Shown: positions 26,981-34,424 of the stretch, in pieces | Layout of the letters: every line of letters begins with the position of its first letter | Numbering within the stretch: position 1 is the first letter of the stretch | Source: JAOUEA01 sp963790335 | Lineage (GTDB): Bacteria; Actinomycetota; UBA4738; HRBIN12 | DNA length: 64,000 bases | Direction of reading: 5' to 3' | Assembly: GCA_963790335.1 (NCBI GenBank) | Contig: CAWBOB010000008.1 | Location: forward strand, 62,001-126,000 | Position numbers and translations under genes: made by a program | Notes under the pieces: model-generated | Seen by the model: only the letters and a program-made list of their open reading frames with translations | What the model was told of the DNA's origin: nothing | The model's database searches: none

Positions 26981-27768
26981 TCATCCCTCGCTCGCCAACG
27001 GCGTCGAGCACCTCGCGATGCACCGCTCCGTTCGAGACGAGCAGGTCGCGCCGGCCGCCGGGGGCCGGCCCGCGAGCGTCGTCACGCAGCCCCCCGCTTC
27101 CTCGACGATGAGTCCGGTTGCCGCCCAATCCCATGCCTGGCATGGCTCGTGCTCGAGCAGCACCTCGACCGAACCCTGCGCGACCAGCAGGTGCGCCCAT
27201 GCGTCGCTCAGTCCCCGGGTGCGCCTGGCCCGGCCGGCGACGCGGAGCAGGGCTTCGACCTTGCCGCCGGCGATCCATTCCTCGATTCCCGAGTGCGCGA
27301 GGAACGATCCGGCCAAGGTGCTCACGTCGGAGACGTGGAGCCGGCGGTCCCCGCGCCAGGCGCCCTGCCCGCTGACCGCGTGGTACCGATCCCCGATCGC
27401 CGGGGCGTCGGCAACGCCGAGCACCGGGGCGCCATCGATCTCCAGCGCGATCAGGGTCGTCCACAGCGGGATGCCCTCGGCGTAGAGCTTCGTGCCGTCG
27501 ACGGGATCGACCACCCAGCGACGGCCGTTCGCGCCTTCGTGCAGACCCTGCTCCTCGCCGAGCACGCGCATCGCCCGGGTGCCGCGCGTCGATGGCGCTG
27601 CCTGATCGCCTGCTCGGCTCGCCGGTCGACCTCGGTGACGGGCGTCGCGTCATCCTTGAGCTCGACGGGAAGCCGGTGGCCGAACCAGCGAGAGCGTCAC
27701 GGTCGGCCGCGAGCATCGGCGAGCTCGTGGGCGAACGCGAGATCGTCACTCAGATCGGGTTCGACCAT
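26981..27768 (-). CDS. HisN-like inositol-monophosphatase-family phosphatase, several frameshifts
   Basis: Mg-dependent sugar/histidinol phosphatase family. The longest intact frame has WVVDPVDGTKLYAEGIPLWT (the DPxDGT metal motif) and CQAWDWAATGLIVEEAGG (the second metal site, WD). The N-terminal pieces VEPDLSDDLAFAHELAD and HRLPVELKDDATPVTEVDRR lie in different frames, as does the C-terminal LLVSNGAVHREVLDAVGE. At least four indels lie between 27060 and 27720, more than in any neighbour. The ATG at 27768 overlaps the PHP gene end by 19 nt. The DPVDGTK...GIPLWTTLIAL stretch resembles histidinol-phosphatase HisN, but this is by memory. Confidence 0.7.
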
Positions 27769-28712
27769 GCCCGCCGACCCCGCTCGTCCTCGATGACGAC
27801 GCGCCGGTAGTCGAGCTGCATCGGCGGCTCGAACCGCGCCCGGACCACGAGGTCGCGATCGTCACGCTCGAGCACGCGCGCGTCCTCCTGCCGGTTGCGG
27901 CCGCCTGCCTGAACCGCCCAACCGGTCTCGTAGCGCGAGACCAGCACCACCGATCGCGCCGGGCTACACCGAACCTCGATCGCGTCTCCATCGACGGCGA
28001 CGTCGCGAAAGGTGGGGCCGCTCGTCGCGTAGTGGTGGCCGCGGCGGAGCGCCTCGAGCACGGCTTCCTCGGTGCGCTCGGCGGCGCGGACCATCGTGTA
28101 GGCGTCGCCGATGTCGAATCCCGGGTAGTGACAGTCGTCGGTCGCGAAGCCCCAGAGTCGATGGCCGCGCTCGAGGCATTGGTCCCAGACGTAGGAGGAG
28201 TCACCTCGCAGGTTCTCGCGCTCCGCGCTCGAGTTGAACAGCTCGAGCCCGTGCGTGCCCTCGACGGCGAGCAGTGTCTCGAGCGGCATGCCGCTCCAGT
28301 AGGGGTGCGCGACGAACGACACCCCGCCCTGGTCCGCGATGCATCGGGCTGCCGCGGACAGATCAGGGAAGGTCTTGTAGTGGTAGGCGTCGATCGGTCC
28401 CCATCTCGACCGGTCTCCGCCGGGGTCGTCGGGGATGTCGGAGATGCCGACGGCGAGGATCTCGCTGTCGGTGAAGGCTTCGCCGTAGGGGTCCGCGGCG
28501 AGCTCGGCGCCCGTGATCACGAGGCAGTGCTTCGTCGAAGGCTCGTGCGTCAAGGTCCAGTGGTCGGTGATCGTGCACACGTCGAACCCCGCCCACTCGT
28601 GGTGGCGAACGTGCGCGGCGGGATCCAGCTCTCCATCGGATCGCGAGGTATGCGTGTGGAAGGCGCTCTTGAGCCATACGCCATCGACATCGAACGGATT
28701 GCCCTCTGTCAC
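27750..28712 (-). CDS. PHP-domain metal-dependent hydrolase (CehA/McbA-like)
   Basis: A 320-residue PHP-superfamily phosphoesterase. The N-terminal metal motif is AFHTHTSRSDGELDPAAHV, followed by GFDVCTITDHWTLT, FVAHPYWSG and GFATDDCHY, all typical metal-ligand positions. A C-terminal beta domain contains ARSVVLVSRYETGWAVQAGG. The start is GTG 28712, giving VTEGNPFDVDGVWLKSAFHTH. It is the first gene of the operon with the phosphatase and ABC transporter and is divergent from the IclR regulator, 123 nt away. Substrate unknown, possibly a phosphorylated or amide compound imported by the transporter. Confidence 0.85.
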   Translation of the reverse strand: MTEGNPFDVDGVWLKSAFHTHTSRSDGELDPAAHVRHHEWAGFDVCTITDHWTLTHEPSTKHCLVITGAELAADPYGEAFTDSEILAVGISDIPDDPGGDRSRWGPIDAYHYKTFPDLSAAARCIADQGGVSFVAHPYWSGMPLETLLAVEGTHGLELFNSSAERENLRGDSSYVWDQCLERGHRLWGFATDDCHYPGFDIGDAYTMVRAAERTEEAVLEALRRGHHYATSGPTFRDVAVDGDAIEVRCSPARSVVLVSRYETGWAVQAGGRNRQEDARVLERDDRDLVVRARFEPPMQLDYRRVVIEDERGRRAWSNPI

Positions 28713-28822
28713 GATCGATCCTTTCCGCTTCTGGTGCGTTGCGTCACGAGCGGTCGTCGGCAGGACGCTACGGACACGGTCCCGGCCGCACAAGGCAGGG
28801 CGTGCCGTCACGGCAACATCGA

Positions 28823-28828
28823 TATGAT
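28823..28828 (+). promoter_or_regulatory. Leaderless-type -10 box of IclR gene
   Basis: TATGAT is followed by exactly 7 nt and the ATG at 28836, predicting a leaderless mRNA and deciding the start against the upstream ATG at 28824, which lies inside the -10 box. Confidence 0.55.
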
Positions 28829-28835
28829 CGCGCGC

Positions 28836-29593
28836 ATGCGGACGACCGACGGTGCAGGGCGGGTCGTGCTCCTGCTCGATGGCCTGGGCGCCGCGCCGAA
28901 GGGCTCGGCGTCTCCGATGTCGCCCGCGTGCTCCAGCGTGCACCGGTCGACGCGCCTCGAGACTGCTCGGGACGCTCGCGGCGAGCGGCATGGTCGAGCG
29001 CGATCCCGATCACGCTCCGCTACCGGATCGGGCCTCGCCTGGTGGGGCTCGCGGCCACGGCGGTGGCGAGACTGCCGGTGGTCAGCCAGGCGCGTCCGGA
29101 GCTGGAGCAGCTCTCGGCGGCGACGTCGGAGACCGCGAACCTGGCCATCCTCGACCGCTTCCACGTGGTCTACGTCGACCAGGTCACGCCCGCCCAAACC
29201 GTGGTCATGGCGAGCTGGGTCGGCAGACGCAGCCCGGTGCACGCGAGCTCGAGCGGCAAGGCGATGCTCGCGTTCGGCGACGAACGTGCTCGCGGGTCGT
29301 TGCTGCGTCGCACCCTCGAGCCGATCACCGATCGAACGATCACCGACCCCGCGGCGCTGCGAGCCGTCCTCGACGAGGTCCGCCGGCGCGGGTACGCCAC
29401 GAGCATGGGTGAGCTGGAAGACGGCTTGATCACCGTCGCTGCCCCGGTGATCATCGGCGGCGAAGCAGTGGCGGCCGTGAGCACGTCGGGGCCTGCCTAT
29501 CGGGTGCCGGCGAGGGATCTGCCGCGCCTCGGACGCCGGGTCATGGAGGCCGCGGCTGCCGTGAGTCATCGCATGGCGGGCCGCACGAGCTGA
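28836..29593 (+). CDS. IclR-family transcriptional regulator, about three frameshifts
   Basis: The N-terminal winged helix is pieced together from three frames: MRTTDGAGRVVLLLDGLGAA, then GLGVSDVARVLQRAPV and SRLLGTLAASGMVERDPD. The C-terminal effector domain is intact from YRIGPRLVGLAATAVARLPV through PVHASSSGKAMLAFGD and RGYATSMGELEDGLITVAAP, the standard IclR ligand-binding signature. Frames change near 28898, 28955 and 29012. It is divergent from the PHP/phosphatase/ABC operon and so is the likely local regulator of that pathway (inference). Confidence 0.82.
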
Positions 29594-29619
29594 GGTCGCG
29601 GCCGAGCCACAGCCCGCGC

Positions 29620-29625
29620 TATGCT
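29620..29625 (+). promoter_or_regulatory. Leaderless-type -10 box of FmdB-like gene
   Basis: TATGCT, then 6 nt (GCCGAC), then the ATG at 29632. No SD is present, consistent with a leaderless start. Confidence 0.5.
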
Positions 29626-29631
29626 GCCGAC

Positions 29632-29859
29632 ATGGCCGTCTACGAGTACCTCTGCCTCGCGTGCGAGCATCGGTTCGAAGAGCGACGCCCGATGGGTTCA
29701 GCGGTCGACCTCGCACTCGCCTGTCCGTCGTGCGGCGCCGACCGCGTGCGCAGGCGGTTCTCCTTCGCCACCGCAGGGCCGACAGCGTCTGCTCCGAGCC
29801 GATCCGCACCCTCGGCGAGCGGCGGCTGCTGCGGCGGCGGCTGCGCCTGCGGCAACTGA
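29632..29859 (+). CDS. FmdB-type small zinc-ribbon protein
   Basis: A 75-residue protein whose N-terminal half is the FmdB/CxxC-CxxC regulatory zinc ribbon: MAVYEYLCLACEHRFEE and ACPSCGADRVRRRFSF. The tail is Ser/Ala/Pro-rich and ends in a Cys/Gly-rich stretch (SGGCCGGGCACGN). Such proteins are widespread and poorly characterised, sometimes linked with formamidase or sulfur genes. It ends 8 nt from the convergent DUF2292 gene. Confidence 0.88.
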   Translation: MAVYEYLCLACEHRFEERRPMGSAVDLALACPSCGADRVRRRFSFATAGPTASAPSRSAPSASGGCCGGGCACGN

Positions 29860-29867
29860 CGCGTCCG

Positions 29868-30089
29868 CTACGTCAGCCTGATCTTCTCCGACGTCTCGAC
29901 CTGCATCACCTTCCCGTCCTGCAGCACGAGCACGACCGTGCCGTAGGTGATGCTGCCAAGCAGCCCATGCACGTGCAGCAGCAGCTCGCGCTGGCCTGCA
30001 GGGAGCGCAGCGAACTTCAGCACATCGGGTGGGATCTCGGGCCCGAGTGGACCATCGCCGTCCACCGCGCGCAGCGGGCTCACGTTCAC
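29868..30089 (-). CDS. DUF2292 (YezD-like) small protein
   Basis: A 73-residue protein with the C-terminal block ITYGTVVLVLQDGKVMQVET, then SEKIRL, characteristic of DUF2292/YezD. Members are commonly found next to sulfur-assimilation genes (from memory). The ATG at 30089 overlaps the cysA TGA (ATGA), so it is the last gene of the sulfate ABC operon. A paralogue sits at 35.7 kb beside a second sulfur-type transporter. Function unknown. Confidence 0.85.
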   Translation of the reverse strand: MNVSPLRAVDGDGPLGPEIPPDVLKFAALPAGQRELLLHVHGLLGSITYGTVVLVLQDGKVMQVETSEKIRLT

Positions 30090-31173
30090 TCCCCGGTCGA
30101 CGCCTCACCCTGGTCGAACGCCTTGGGATTGCGCATATCGACGCTGACGAGGTCGCCCTCGGCGGCCCCGGCGAGCTCGGTCTGGGGAACGTGAGCGACC
30201 AAGGTGTGGTTCCCGTCACCATCGAGTCGGATGGTGAGCCGTGCGAGCCAGCCGAGCGAGGAGATCCGCTCGATACGCCCGATGGCGAGCGACGCATCGC
30301 GAGTGACCATGACCGTTCGATCGCCTTCGGGGTGACGCGCACGTCGTGCGGGCGAACGAAGGCCGTGGCCTCCGAGCCTTCGGCCAGATGATCGGCGCCT
30401 GGGAGCCGGAAGGCACCAAGGTGAACGTGGCCTCCCTCTACGACGCCGTGGAGCACGTTCGCGGCTCCCACGAACCCGGCCACGAACGGCGTCTTCGGCT
30501 CGTCGTAGATCTCGCTGGGGGAGCCGACCTGCTGTACATGGCCCTCATGCATCACGACGATCTGATTCGCGAGCTCCAACGCTTCCTCTTGGTCGTGCGT
30601 GACGAGCAGGCTGGTGACGCCGAGTTCACGATGGAGCTCGTCGAGCCACTGCCGAAGGTCTTGACGCACCCTCGCATCGAGCGCGCCGAACGGCTCGTCG
30701 AGCAACAGCACCTCGGGACGAGGGGCGAGCGCACGGGCGAGCGCCACACGCTGGCGCTGACCCCCGGAGAGCTGGTCGGGGTAGCGCTTGGCGAAATGTG
30801 AGAGCTGTACGAGCTCGAGGAGCTCGTCGACCCGGGCTTTCCTGTCGCCTTTCGCCTGCTTGCGTACGGCAAGCCCGAACTCCACGTTCTGTGCGACGGT
30901 CATGTGCCGGAACAACGCGTAGTGCTGGAACACGAAGCCGACGCGCCGCTCCTGCACGCTCTTCGGGGTGAGCTCGACGTCGCCCATGAAGATGCGGCCT
31001 TCGGTGGGGTTCTCCAGCCCGGCGATCATCCGCAGGACCGTGCTCTTGCCCGACCCCGACGGCCCGAGCAGCGCTGTGATGGCGCCACCGGGAGCAGTGA
31101 ACGAGACGTCGCTCACCGCTTCGAACGAGCCGAATCTCTTGGTGAGCTGCTGCACCACGATCGGCGTGCTCAT
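30086..31173 (-). CDS. cysA: Sulfate/thiosulfate ABC transporter ATPase, one frameshift
   Basis: About 362 codons. Walker A is GPSGSGKST, the Q-loop VFQHYALFRHMTV, the signature LSGGQRQRVALARAL and Walker B EVLLLDEPFGALDARVR, followed by His-switch VTHDQEEALELA. The C-terminal regulatory domain starts at about residue 235 (FVGAANVLHG). The frame changes near 30325, after RPHDVRVTPKAIERS, and resumes at MVTRDASLAIGRIERIS. The ATG overlaps the cysW TGA. The full operon order is binding protein, cysT, cysW, cysA, DUF2292. Confidence 0.92.
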
Positions 31174-32030
31174 GTGCGTACCTTCCTTCCTTCGATGCGA
31201 TGCCTCGCCGTTTCGATCCCGACGAGCAGCACGATCGACACCGCAGCGAGAGTCAGGGCGACGATGTAGGCCTCCGACTCTTGACGCTCCTCGATGGCGG
31301 TGAAGATGAACAGGGTTGCGGTTTCCGTCTTGCCTTTGATCAGTCCGCTCACGATGAGCACAGCGCCGATCTCACCGATCGAGCGCGCGATCGTGAGCGC
31401 CACGCCGTACAGGATCCCCCACCGGATGTTCGGCAGGGTGACCTTCCGCCACGTCTGCAGGATCGACGCCCCGAGGGTTCGAGCGGCGTCCTCCTCATCC
31501 TTGCCGATCTCCTGAAGCACCGGCACGACCTCACGGATCGTGAACGGGATGCAGATGAAGATCGTCACGAGCACCATGGAGGGCAGGGCGAAGATGATCG
31601 AGATGCCGCGGGCATCGAAGAACGGCTTGAGCCACCCGCCGGCCCCGAACAGGATCACCGCGGCGAGCCCGACGGTCACTGGCGACAGCGCGAATGGCAG
31701 GTCAACGAGGGCGTTGAGTAGCGACTTGCCCATGAACCGTTGACGCACCAGCACCCACGCGGTGATCACACCGAAGACCGTCGTCACGACCGCTGTGATC
31801 ACGGTGATGACACCGGTGAGGACGAAGGCATGCCGCACGTCGGGCCGTGAGAACGTTTCGGCGACTTTCGACCACCCTGGCTCGAGGGCGGTGATAACGA
31901 TGCCCACGAGGGGCAGGAGCAGCAGGATGCCGACGTACACGATGCACGCCGTCACGATCCCGCCGCGGACGAGGCGCCGGCGACCGCCGCCGGGAAGGGG
32001 GACGGTGGGGCTTTCGGAGGGGGTCCTCAT
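31170..32030 (-). CDS. cysW: Sulfate ABC transporter permease CysW
   Basis: A 286-residue permease with six predicted helices, the first being ACIVYVGILLLLPLVGIVIT. The coupling (EAA) loop is EDAARTLGASILQTWRKVTL, followed by ARSIGEIGAVLIVSGLIKGK, characteristic of CysW. The frame is intact. ATG 32030 overlaps the cysT TGA by 4 nt, and its own stop overlaps the cysA start. Confidence 0.93.
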   Translation of the reverse strand: MRTPSESPTVPLPGGGRRRLVRGGIVTACIVYVGILLLLPLVGIVITALEPGWSKVAETFSRPDVRHAFVLTGVITVITAVVTTVFGVITAWVLVRQRFMGKSLLNALVDLPFALSPVTVGLAAVILFGAGGWLKPFFDARGISIIFALPSMVLVTIFICIPFTIREVVPVLQEIGKDEEDAARTLGASILQTWRKVTLPNIRWGILYGVALTIARSIGEIGAVLIVSGLIKGKTETATLFIFTAIEERQESEAYIVALTLAAVSIVLLVGIETARHRIEGRKVRT

Positions 32031-32893
32031 GCGTCGTCCTCCTTCCGCTTGAGCAGGCGAGCGGTCACCAGCACGAGCACGAACGAAAGTGCGAACAGCA
32101 GCGTCGCGACGGCAGCCGCCTCGATCGGGCGGAACTGGTTCGCGAGCTGGAAGATGAAGACGGGCGCGGTGAGTGTCTCCCCCGCCCGGTTGCCCGCGAC
32201 GAGCACCACGCTGCCGAACTCCCCGAGGCAGCGAGCGAAGGTCAACAGCGTGCCACCCACGATGGCCACTCGGATAGCCGGCAGCACGACCTTCCGGAAC
32301 GTGGTGAAGCTGTTTGCACCGAGGGTGGCCGCCGCTTCCTCCTCGGCGTCGTCGAGCTCCTGCAGCACCGGCTGCACGCTTCGCACGACCAGCGGAAGGG
32401 TCACAACGAGCAGCGCGAGCATGATCGCGATCGGCGTGAAGATCACTTGGATGCCGAGCCGATCGAGGACGCCGCCGATCGGCGACGCGGGCCCGTACAG
32501 GGCCACGAGCATCACCCCGGTGACGAGCGTCGGGATGGCGAGCGGCAGGTCGACGACCGCCGAGAGCAGCCGCTTCCCCGGGAAGGAGAACCGCACGAGC
32601 ACGTAGGCGAGCATCGTGCCCATGACCGCATTGATCAGCCGCAGCGAGAGCGGACGTGATCAGCGTGAGTCGGATGGCTGCCACCGCGCCCGGCACACCC
32701 GAGCGCTGTGCGCAGACCTTCGAGGCCATCCCCGAAGCCCTTCACGACGACTCGCCGTGACGGGCAGGGCCACCATCGCCCCGAGGTAGACGATGGCAAC
32801 GCCGCGCAGGGTGAATCGTCGCAGCCGTGCAGCTGACCGCGGAGAGAGCCGGGTCCGACTGCGTTCGATGGTGACCTGCGCGGCGCTGCTCAT
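32027..32893 (-). CDS. cysT: Sulfate ABC transporter permease CysT, frameshifted N-terminal third
   Basis: About 288 codons. The N-terminus RFTLRGVAIVYLGAMVALPV is the first helix in one frame; AVAAIRLTLITSALAAA is in another, and GTMLAYVLVRFSFPGKRLLS begins the long intact frame. The coupling loop is EEEAAATLGANSFTTFRKVV, followed by FARCLGEFGSVVLVAGN, the CysT signature. Two or more indels fall between 32640 and 32760. The start at ATG 32893 lies 36 nt after the binding-protein stop. Confidence 0.87.
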
Positions 32894-32929
32894 CGTCGTC
32901 TGTAGGTCCTTCCGTGATGGACCGTCTGG

Positions 32930-34020
32930 TCAGCCGGCGATCGCCTGGGTGACGATGCCGCTGTCGCTGAACAACTTCTCGTTGAGGGCATCCCAGCCAC
33001 CGATGTCTTCGACCGTGAAGAGGTCGTCGATCGCGGGGAACTGGCCGCCGCCCTTCTGGGCTTCCTTCACATCGGTCGATCGAAGGAAGCCGACCTCGGT
33101 GAAGATCTCCTTGGCCTCAGGCGAGTGCAGGTACTCGACGAAGGCCTCGGCCACCTCACGCACACAGTGCTCGTCGACCCACTGGTCGACGACCGCGACC
33201 GGGTTCTCGATCAGCACGGTCGAGGGTGGGTAGACGGCCTCGTCGTCGAGACCCGCCTCCTGCGCGGTGAGGACCTCGTTCTCGTAGGTGATCGCGACGT
33301 CCCCGTTGCCGGCTTCGAAGTTCTGGATCGAGTCGCGGGCGTTCTTGTCGAAGACGATCACGTTGCCGAGCACGTCCTGCATGAGCTTCGTCGCTCCGGC
33401 TTCATCGCCTTCGCTGACACCGGCGTTTCCGCGAAGCGCCGCGCCCCACAAGGAGACGAGGTTCCAGCGGGCGCCACCGCTCGACGCGGGGTCGGGCGTG
33501 AGGATCTCGGCGTTGGCGAGGTCGTCCCAGTCGGCGATGCCGAGCGGGTTCCCGGGTCGTACGTCGAAGACGACGACCGAGCTCGACACCATGCCGGCGT
33601 CGGCCGTGTCGGTCCAGTCGTGCGTGATGATGCCGGCGTCGGCGATCTGGTCGACGTCGGGAGCGAGCGAGAGCGCGACCACGTCGGCCTCGTAGCCGGC
33701 GATGACGTTGGCGGCCTGCGTGGTCGAGCCCGCGTAGGACTCCTGGAAGATCACGTTCTGGTCGTCGTGGTCTTCCTTCCACTGCGAGACGAAGGCCGGG
33801 ATGATCTTGCCGTACGCCTCACGCGGCGTGCTGTACGCGGCGAAGTTGATCACTGGGGTCTCGGCGGGCTCGCAGGGGCCGGAAGCGTTGGTGGCGCACC
33901 CTCGCCGCCTTCGGCCGACGAGCACGCCGCGAGAACGGTGAGGGCAACGAGGGTGAGCGCGATCGATCGCGCCCAGTGGGCCGACGCGGCGAAGCGTCGC
34001 CGGGGGTGATGGACGAACAT
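32930..34020 (-). CDS. Sulfate-binding lipoprotein, one frameshift
   Basis: Extracytoplasmic sulfate/thiosulfate-binding protein (Sbp/CysP type), about 363 codons. The signal peptide SIALTLVALTVLAACSS ends in a lipobox. The mature protein reads INFAAYSTPREAYGKIIPAF, QESYAGSTTQAANVIAGYEA and ADVVALSLAPDVDQIADAG, the anion-binding signature of this family. The frame changes near 33885, inside the linker after the lipobox. ATG 34020 is preceded by AAAGGAG. It is first in the operon, with a 5' leader of about 160 nt that carries two of the hairpin repeats. Confidence 0.92.
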
Positions 34021-34068
34021 CGGTGCTCCTTTCGATGGACCGGCCATCATGCCGGTGGCCTTGGGTCT

Positions 34069-34093
34069 CGGCCTCCGGTGGTCCGGTCAACCG
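34069..34093 (-). promoter_or_regulatory. CCGG hairpin element, copy 2 (minus leader)
   Basis: On the minus strand CGGTT-GA-CCGG-ACCA-CCGG-A-GGCCG: an outer 5-bp stem with G-U pairs, a GA/A internal loop and an inner CCGG/CCGG stem. It lies in the 5' leader of the sulfate ABC operon, about 50 nt before the start codon. The core matches copies 1 and 3; the outer stem differs in sequence but still pairs. Confidence 0.6.
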
Positions 34094-34149
34094 AAAGGGA
34101 TTCGCGCGGCGGAGTCGCGGACGCGACCGTCGCCGGCCTTTCGAGGTGA

Positions 34150-34176
34150 CACGCCTCCGGTGATCCGGTCGGCGTG
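34150..34176 (-). promoter_or_regulatory. CCGG hairpin element, copy 1 (5' end of minus transcript)
   Basis: On the minus strand CACGCC-GA-CCGG-ATCA-CCGG-A-GGCGTG forms a perfect 6-bp outer stem, a GA/A internal loop and an inner stem. It starts about 10 nt after the -10 box, so it would be the 5' terminal structure of the sulfate operon mRNA. Alternatively it is a DNA operator just downstream of the promoter. Confidence 0.6.
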
Positions 34177-34185
34177 ACGCGGACA

Positions 34186-34214
34186 GAAGTACCGGCTCAC
34201 ATCGAGCGTGTCAA
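34186..34214 (-). promoter_or_regulatory. Promoter of sulfate ABC operon
   Basis: TTGACA (34214-34209), a 17-nt spacer and TACTTC (34191-34186). The -35 is consensus and the -10 is weaker. The predicted start near 34179 gives a leader of about 160 nt. Confidence 0.55.
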
Positions 34215-34289
34215 GGAGGAGCCGTCGATATCGGTCTTCCTGCCACGAGAATGCAACACAAGGCCGATGGCCGTTACGACCGATGGCCG

Positions 34290-34319
34290 TTGACCGGGCC
34301 CGGAAGCCGGAGGTAGTCT
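34290..34319 (+). promoter_or_regulatory. Promoter of NptA-like gene
   Basis: TTGACC (34290-34295), an 18-nt spacer and TAGTCT (34314-34319). The start near 34326 gives a leader of about 100 nt containing hairpin copy 3 at its 5' end. Confidence 0.55.
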
Positions 34320-34325
34320 CGCCCT

Positions 34326-34353
34326 GCAGCTGACCGGAAAGACCGGAGGCCGC
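34326..34353 (+). promoter_or_regulatory. CCGG hairpin element, copy 3 (5' end of plus transcript)
   Basis: GCAGCT-GA-CCGG-AAAGA-CCGG-A-GGCCGC: five of six outer pairs form (one A-C mismatch), with the same GA/A internal loop and CCGG inner stem as the two minus-strand copies. Its 3' arm (34348-34353) is also the 5' arm of the downstream terminator-like stem, so the two structures exclude one another. Confidence 0.6.
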
Positions 34354-34395
34354 AACGCACAGGGGGAACGTCAGTTCCCGCACCGCGTTGCGGCC
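34348..34395 (+). terminator. Terminator-like nested hairpin in NptA-like leader
   Basis: GGCCGCAACGC (34348-34358) pairs perfectly with GCGTTGCGGCC (34385-34395), enclosing a second perfect hairpin GGGAAC-GTCA-GTTCCC (34364-34379). CCTTTCGTTTC follows, a weak U-rich tract. This may be an intrinsic attenuator, or sequester the SD region further on (CAGGAGAG). Competition with copy 3 gives a switch-like layout. Confidence 0.5.
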
Positions 34396-34424
34396 CCTTT
34401 CGTTTCAGGAGAGAGAGCCTGAGC

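Noticed and set aside
34021..34424. SAM, SAM-IV, SAH or T-box riboswitch in the sulfur intergenic region
   Set aside because: None of the conserved core sequences of these classes that I know is present; the repeated CCGG hairpin is different.
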